From contig OZ253954.1 of assembly GCA_965267405.1 (NCBI GenBank), positions 3,286,001 to 3,350,000 on the forward strand: 64,000 nucleotides of DNA. The letters run 5' to 3'. The translations under genes were made by a program, and so were the position numbers. Numbering within the stretch: the first letter of the stretch is position 1; every line of letters starts with the position of its first letter. Shown piece by piece: positions 61,162 through 64,000 of this stretch. This stretch comes from JAPPOI01 sp028818055 (lineage in GTDB: Bacteria; Pseudomonadota; Alphaproteobacteria; Rhodobacterales; Rhodobacteraceae). The notes under the pieces are model-generated. The model searched no databases, was not told the origin of the DNA, and saw only the letters and a program-made list of their open reading frames with translations.

Positions 61162-61327
61162 GCCTATTCCTTGTGCAACACTCTAACGAGCTAAAGTCGT
61201 CCCCATGCGCTTTCAAACATCGGAGGGTTAAAAAGACGCAGGAATCAGCATATGCATAATTTTTAGGCAAATGTCGCGTAAAAAGGCGAGGATTGTCAGC
61301 ACAGCCATCACGACATAGACGTCTGGC

Positions 61328-62479
61328 ATGAGCGAGACGCACAAAAATCGAGTTGCAGCTGTGATCGTTGCCGCCGGCCGTGGCACCCGCGCTGGCGGTG
61401 AAATTCCCAAGCAATGGCAACAGGTAGCGGGTCGCCGTGTGATCGATTGGACGCTGGCCGCCTTCCGGACACATCCCGCAATTGATGAAATCGTGGTCGT
61501 TGTTCATCCGGACGACGTTGAGCGTCTAGCAGACGAGCAAAATCTCATTGTTGTGCAAGGAGGCGACAGCAGATCGCAATCTGTCTCCAACGGATTACGA
61601 GCACTCGAAAAAAATGCGCCAGACGCGGTTTTGATCCACGATGCCGCGCGGGCCTGTGTCTCGTCGCGTGTAATTTCAAATGTGATCGATGCGCTGGACC
61701 AGTTTGTCGGCGCAGCACCGGGATTGGCTGTGTCTGATGCGCTCTGGTCTGGTGACGACACCGTGTCAGGTGTGGTCGACCGGTCGGGCCTGTTCCGGGC
61801 CCAGACACCACAAGGATTTCGGTTTGCCCAGATCTTGGCCGCTCACCGCAATGCCCCAGAAGACGCGCAAGACGACGTGGCCGTCGCGCGGGCATTTGGC
61901 ATTGACGTTGCCATAACGAAAGGTGATCCCGACAACATCAAGATCACGGTCCCCGCTGATTTTGAGCGTGCGGAACGCATTTTCAGGAGCCGAGTCCCCA
62001 TGACTGTTCGTATCGGTAACGGGTATGATGTTCATCGCTTCGGCGATGGCGATCACGTGACGCTATGCGGCGTGGATGTCCCGCATTCCAGATCCCTGCA
62101 GGGCCATTCAGACGCCGACGTCGGGATGCATGCGGTGACAGACGCCATCTATGGCGCGCTGGCAGAAGGCGACATCGGCCAACACTTCCCGCCAAGCGAC
62201 CCGCAGTGGAAGGGCGCCGCAAGCGAAATCTTTTTGCGGCACGCCGTAGAGCTGGCGACCTCAAAGGGATTTGCAATTAGCAACGTAGATTGCACGCTGG
62301 TGTGCGAGTTTCCCAAAATAGGGCCGCATGCGAATTCAATGCGCGAAAGGATGGCGGAAATCATGGGACTACCGGCTGATACGGTCAGCGTGAAGGCGAC
62401 AACCTCTGAACGCCTTGGCTTCACCGGGCGTGAAGAAGGCATTGCCAGTATCGCCACAGTGACTTTGGTGCGAACATGA
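61328..62479 (+). CDS. ispDF: Bifunctional IspD/IspF enzyme
   Basis: 383 residues. Third and fifth steps of the MEP pathway in one chain, a fusion typical of alphaproteobacteria. IspD is residues 1-225: VIVAAGRGTRAGGEIPKQWQ, VLIHDAARACVS and FRAQTPQGFRF. IspF begins at about 225 with VRIGNGYDVHRFGDGDHVTL (metal-binding Asp and His), GHSDADVGMHAVTDAIYGAL and the late KATTSERLGFTGREEGI. Divergent from dusB across 166 bases. Downstream of it the pgpA ATG overlaps its stop. With Dxr at 16987 and UppS at 18944 the window covers several isoprenoid steps. Confidence 0.96.
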   Translation: MSETHKNRVAAVIVAAGRGTRAGGEIPKQWQQVAGRRVIDWTLAAFRTHPAIDEIVVVVHPDDVERLADEQNLIVVQGGDSRSQSVSNGLRALEKNAPDAVLIHDAARACVSSRVISNVIDALDQFVGAAPGLAVSDALWSGDDTVSGVVDRSGLFRAQTPQGFRFAQILAAHRNAPEDAQDDVAVARAFGIDVAITKGDPDNIKITVPADFERAERIFRSRVPMTVRIGNGYDVHRFGDGDHVTLCGVDVPHSRSLQGHSDADVGMHAVTDAIYGALAEGDIGQHFPPSDPQWKGAASEIFLRHAVELATSKGFAISNVDCTLVCEFPKIGPHANSMRERMAEIMGLPADTVSVKATTSERLGFTGREEGIASIATVTLVRT

Positions 62480-62985
62480 GACGGATGGCGCTCAGCTTTT
62501 TCGGTGCTGGATACCTGCGCCCCGCGCCCGGAACGTGGGGGTCGCTAGCAGCCCTGCCCGTCGCGTACCTTTTGCATCTCCTCGGCGGTCCTGGAGCGAT
62601 CGCGGTCGCCACCGGTCTGGTTTACGCTGTTGGATTGACGACTATTCGACAAGAGGCTGAAGTTAGCGGCGAGCATGATCCTTCGTGGATAGTCATTGAC
62701 GAAGTAGTCGGCCAATGGATTGCGCTTTTACCGGTATCGGCTGGTGCTTATGCCGCTGGCGTCGACGTTTTGCGGCTGTGGCCCGGCATTATTGTCGCGT
62801 TTCTTTTGTTCCGGCTTTTCGACATCTGGAAGCCTTGGCTTGTCGGCAAAGCTGATGCGCGTGACGACGCGAGCGGCGTAATGTTGGATGATGTCTGGGC
62901 CGGACTGTTCGCAGCTGTTGGCGTGTTGGCCTTGGCCTGGCTGGCCCATGTGGGTTTCGTGGCCAACGTTCCGGATCAGCAATGA
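62476..62985 (+). CDS. pgpA: Phosphatidylglycerophosphatase A PgpA
   Basis: 169 residues with three or four hydrophobic segments. Removes phosphate from PG-phosphate to give phosphatidylglycerol. Hallmarks: FFGAGYLRPAPGTWGSLAAL near the N-terminus, DPSWIVIDEVVGQWIALLPV with the catalytic acidic residues, FRLFDIWKPWLV and DDASGVMLDDVWAGLFAAV. Coupled on both sides by four-base ATGA overlaps to ispDF and the CinA-like gene. Confidence 0.95.
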   Translation: MRRMALSFFGAGYLRPAPGTWGSLAALPVAYLLHLLGGPGAIAVATGLVYAVGLTTIRQEAEVSGEHDPSWIVIDEVVGQWIALLPVSAGAYAAGVDVLRLWPGIIVAFLLFRLFDIWKPWLVGKADARDDASGVMLDDVWAGLFAAVGVLALAWLAHVGFVANVPDQQ

Positions 62986-63452
62986 CAGCGGCCGAGCAGC
63001 TGCTTAACATGGCCCGCACCAAGGGCTTCATGGTAGCCACAGCTGAAAGCTGCACGGGCGGCATGGTCTCTGCCGCGCTCACCGACATTCCCGGTTCGTC
63101 CGACGTGGTGGACCGAGGCTTCGTGACCTACACAAATGAAGCCAAAATGGAGATGCTTGGCGTACGCCCCGAGACATTGGACGCCTACGGGGCAGTTTCG
63201 GAAGAAACCGCACGCGAGATGGCGGAAGGCGCGCTGAAGAACAGTCGAGCCGATCTTGCCGTGTCGATCACGGGGATCGCAGGCCCCGGTGGGTCTGACT
63301 TCAAGCCCGAAGGCCGTGTTTGTTTTGGTGTTGCAATGGCGGACAAGGGCACGGAAACCGAAACTGTCGAGTTTGGCGCAATCGGGCGGTCTAAAGTTCG
63401 CGCAAATTCTGTGCAACACGCCCTGAAAATGCTCATTTCCGCGCTTTCATAG
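62982..63452 (+). CDS. pncC: Nicotinamide-nucleotide amidohydrolase PncC (CinA C-terminal domain)
   Basis: 156 residues. Deamidates NMN to NaMN in NAD recycling. This is the stand-alone C-terminal CinA domain: VATAESCTGGMVSAALTDIP, SSDVVDRGFVTYTNEAKMEM, SEETAREMAEGALKNSRADL and SITGIAGPGGSDFKPEGRVC, then FGVA. No N-terminal COG1058 domain is present, as is normal for short CinA-type proteins. ATG overlaps the pgpA stop. Confidence 0.94.
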   Translation: MTAAEQLLNMARTKGFMVATAESCTGGMVSAALTDIPGSSDVVDRGFVTYTNEAKMEMLGVRPETLDAYGAVSEETAREMAEGALKNSRADLAVSITGIAGPGGSDFKPEGRVCFGVAMADKGTETETVEFGAIGRSKVRANSVQHALKMLISALS

Positions 63453-63464
63453 CTTGACTATTTA

Positions 63465-63498
63465 TTAGGCGAGGCGACATTGGTATCGCCTAATTTTT
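63465..63498 (+). terminator. Rho-independent terminator after pncC
   Basis: TTAGGCGA (63465-63472) pairs with TCGCCTAA (63486-63493) and is followed by five T. It closes the ispDF-pgpA-pncC operon twelve bases after the stop. Confidence 0.8.
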
Positions 63499-63607
63499 CA
63501 TCACCTTCAAAATTGCCGAGATTTTAACCACCCAAAACGATGCGTGCCTCTTTTATTTGCGCGCGACAATTCGTTTTTGGCCGCAACCAAAAAATCAGGA
63601 GGGACTT

Positions 63608-64000
63608 ATGGTTGGGGCCGATACCGCTTGGATTATCGTAGCGACCGCTTTGGTGCTTTTCATGACATTGCCGGGATTGGCTCTGTTTTACGGAGGGCTT
63701 GTCCGGTCGCGTAATGTACTCAGCGTCTTCATGCACTGCTATGCCATCGCGTGTCTTATGAGCGTCGCATGGTTGGCATTTGGATATTCGATTGCCTTTG
63801 GTTCTGGCGGATCAGGCATTTGGGGCGGCTTGGACAAGATGTTCTTGTACGGCGTCACCGCCGAAAGCCTATCAGGCACTCTGCCCGAGGTTCTGTTCTT
63901 CGCATTCCAGATGACTTTTGCTATCATTACTCCGGCACTGATCGTCGGTGCTTACGTTGAACGTACGAACTTCGCGTTCGTACTGGTCTTCTCTACCCTT
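63608..64000 (+). CDS. amt: Ammonium transporter Amt, 5' part
   Basis: The first 131 codons are present; the frame is still open at the window end. Begins MVGADTAWIIVATALVLFMT and continues LPGLALFYGGLVRSRNVLSV (helix 1 to loop signature of Amt proteins), VAWLAFGYSIAFG, and FFAFQMTFAIITPALIVGAY followed by VERTNF. Forms a trimeric NH4+/NH3 channel in the inner membrane. A strong AGGAGGG lies four bases before ATG 63608. glnK, the usual partner, is not immediately upstream. Control by the nearby NtrBC system is likely. Confidence 0.93.
   Translation, partial: MVGADTAWIIVATALVLFMTLPGLALFYGGLVRSRNVLSVFMHCYAIACLMSVAWLAFGYSIAFGSGGSGIWGGLDKMFLYGVTAESLSGTLPEVLFFAFQMTFAIITPALIVGAYVERTNFAFVLVFSTL

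Noticed and set aside
61228..61326. A 33-residue hydrophobic peptide on the minus strand (MPDVYVVMAVLTILAF...) just before and touching the ispDF start
   Set aside because: Its start overlaps the leader and first bases near the ispDF ATG on the opposite strand, and it has no clear ribosome-binding site. It could be real but the support is too thin.
1..64000. tRNA genes, CRISPR arrays, insertion sequences, phage genes
   Set aside because: No tRNA-like arms, no regularly spaced repeat-spacer pattern and no transposase, integrase or phage structural reading frame was recognised.

Overview
The window is a stretch of alphaproteobacterial chromosome, most likely from the order Rhodobacterales (roseobacter group). 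Four things point there: a CtrA gene with a SciP/DUF1153 gene beside it; the block dusB-ntrB-ntrC-ntrY-ntrX-trkA-trkH-hfq-hflX; a fused ispDF; and an lpx cluster that uses LpxI and has no lpxD. No tRNA, rRNA, CRISPR array, insertion sequence or phage gene was seen. Most of the DNA is densely packed housekeeping genes, many joined by 1- or 4-base stop/start overlaps.

Layout: 1-2055 holds the end of an IscU/NifU-like Fe-S scaffold, a soluble chemoreceptor and a 39-residue membrane peptide. 2180-7570 (minus) holds ligA-recG and ctrA with sciP. mnmA (plus) follows. 9132-15277 (minus) is the outer-membrane and lipid A operon bamA-skp-fabZ-lpxA-lpxI-lpxB. 15393-21105 (minus) is pyrH-frr-uppS-cdsA-dxr-rseP plus a 42-residue peptide. 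miaA, a 46-residue membrane peptide and gap1 face the other way. 23345-31266 is a looser accessory stretch: a homocysteine methyltransferase and an acyltransferase-like gene bracketed by three copies of a terminator-bearing repeat, a LuxR-type regulator with an NTF2-like front end, an MFS transporter, an orphan peptide-binding protein and an entericidin-like lipoprotein.

31267-38865 is the most interesting accessory part. It has a protein built from two copies of an unrecognised domain behind a promoter with palindromes, a LysE exporter, and then a plus-strand run: a second GAPDH translationally coupled to an ArsJ transporter, a 66-residue ORF, an AMP-forming acyl-CoA synthetase, a DsbA/FrnE-like oxidoreductase and a Bcr/CflA-type transporter. 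By established knowledge GAPDH and ArsJ form an arsenate detoxification pair: GAPDH makes 1-arseno-3-phosphoglycerate and ArsJ exports it.

38862-50558 holds mfd, a membrane protein, hemB, a SYLF-domain lipoprotein, an MFS transporter, a 3-hydroxyisobutyrate-dehydrogenase-like gene, a penicillin-acylase-family hydrolase, hflX and hfq. 50943-61161 (minus) carries trkH-trkA, both nitrogen two-component systems and dusB. The two response regulators NtrC and NtrX both lack the GAFTGA loop that contacts sigma-54. 61328 to the end holds ispDF-pgpA-pncC and the first 131 codons of an ammonium transporter, a plausible target of the Ntr systems upstream.

Genes were assigned by reading conserved motifs from the translated sequence. 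No database search was run. Several starts were moved from the longest reading frame to the codon that fits the family and a ribosome-binding site; notable non-ATG starts are TTG for gap1, gap2 and uppS and GTG for arsJ, hflX and ntrY.
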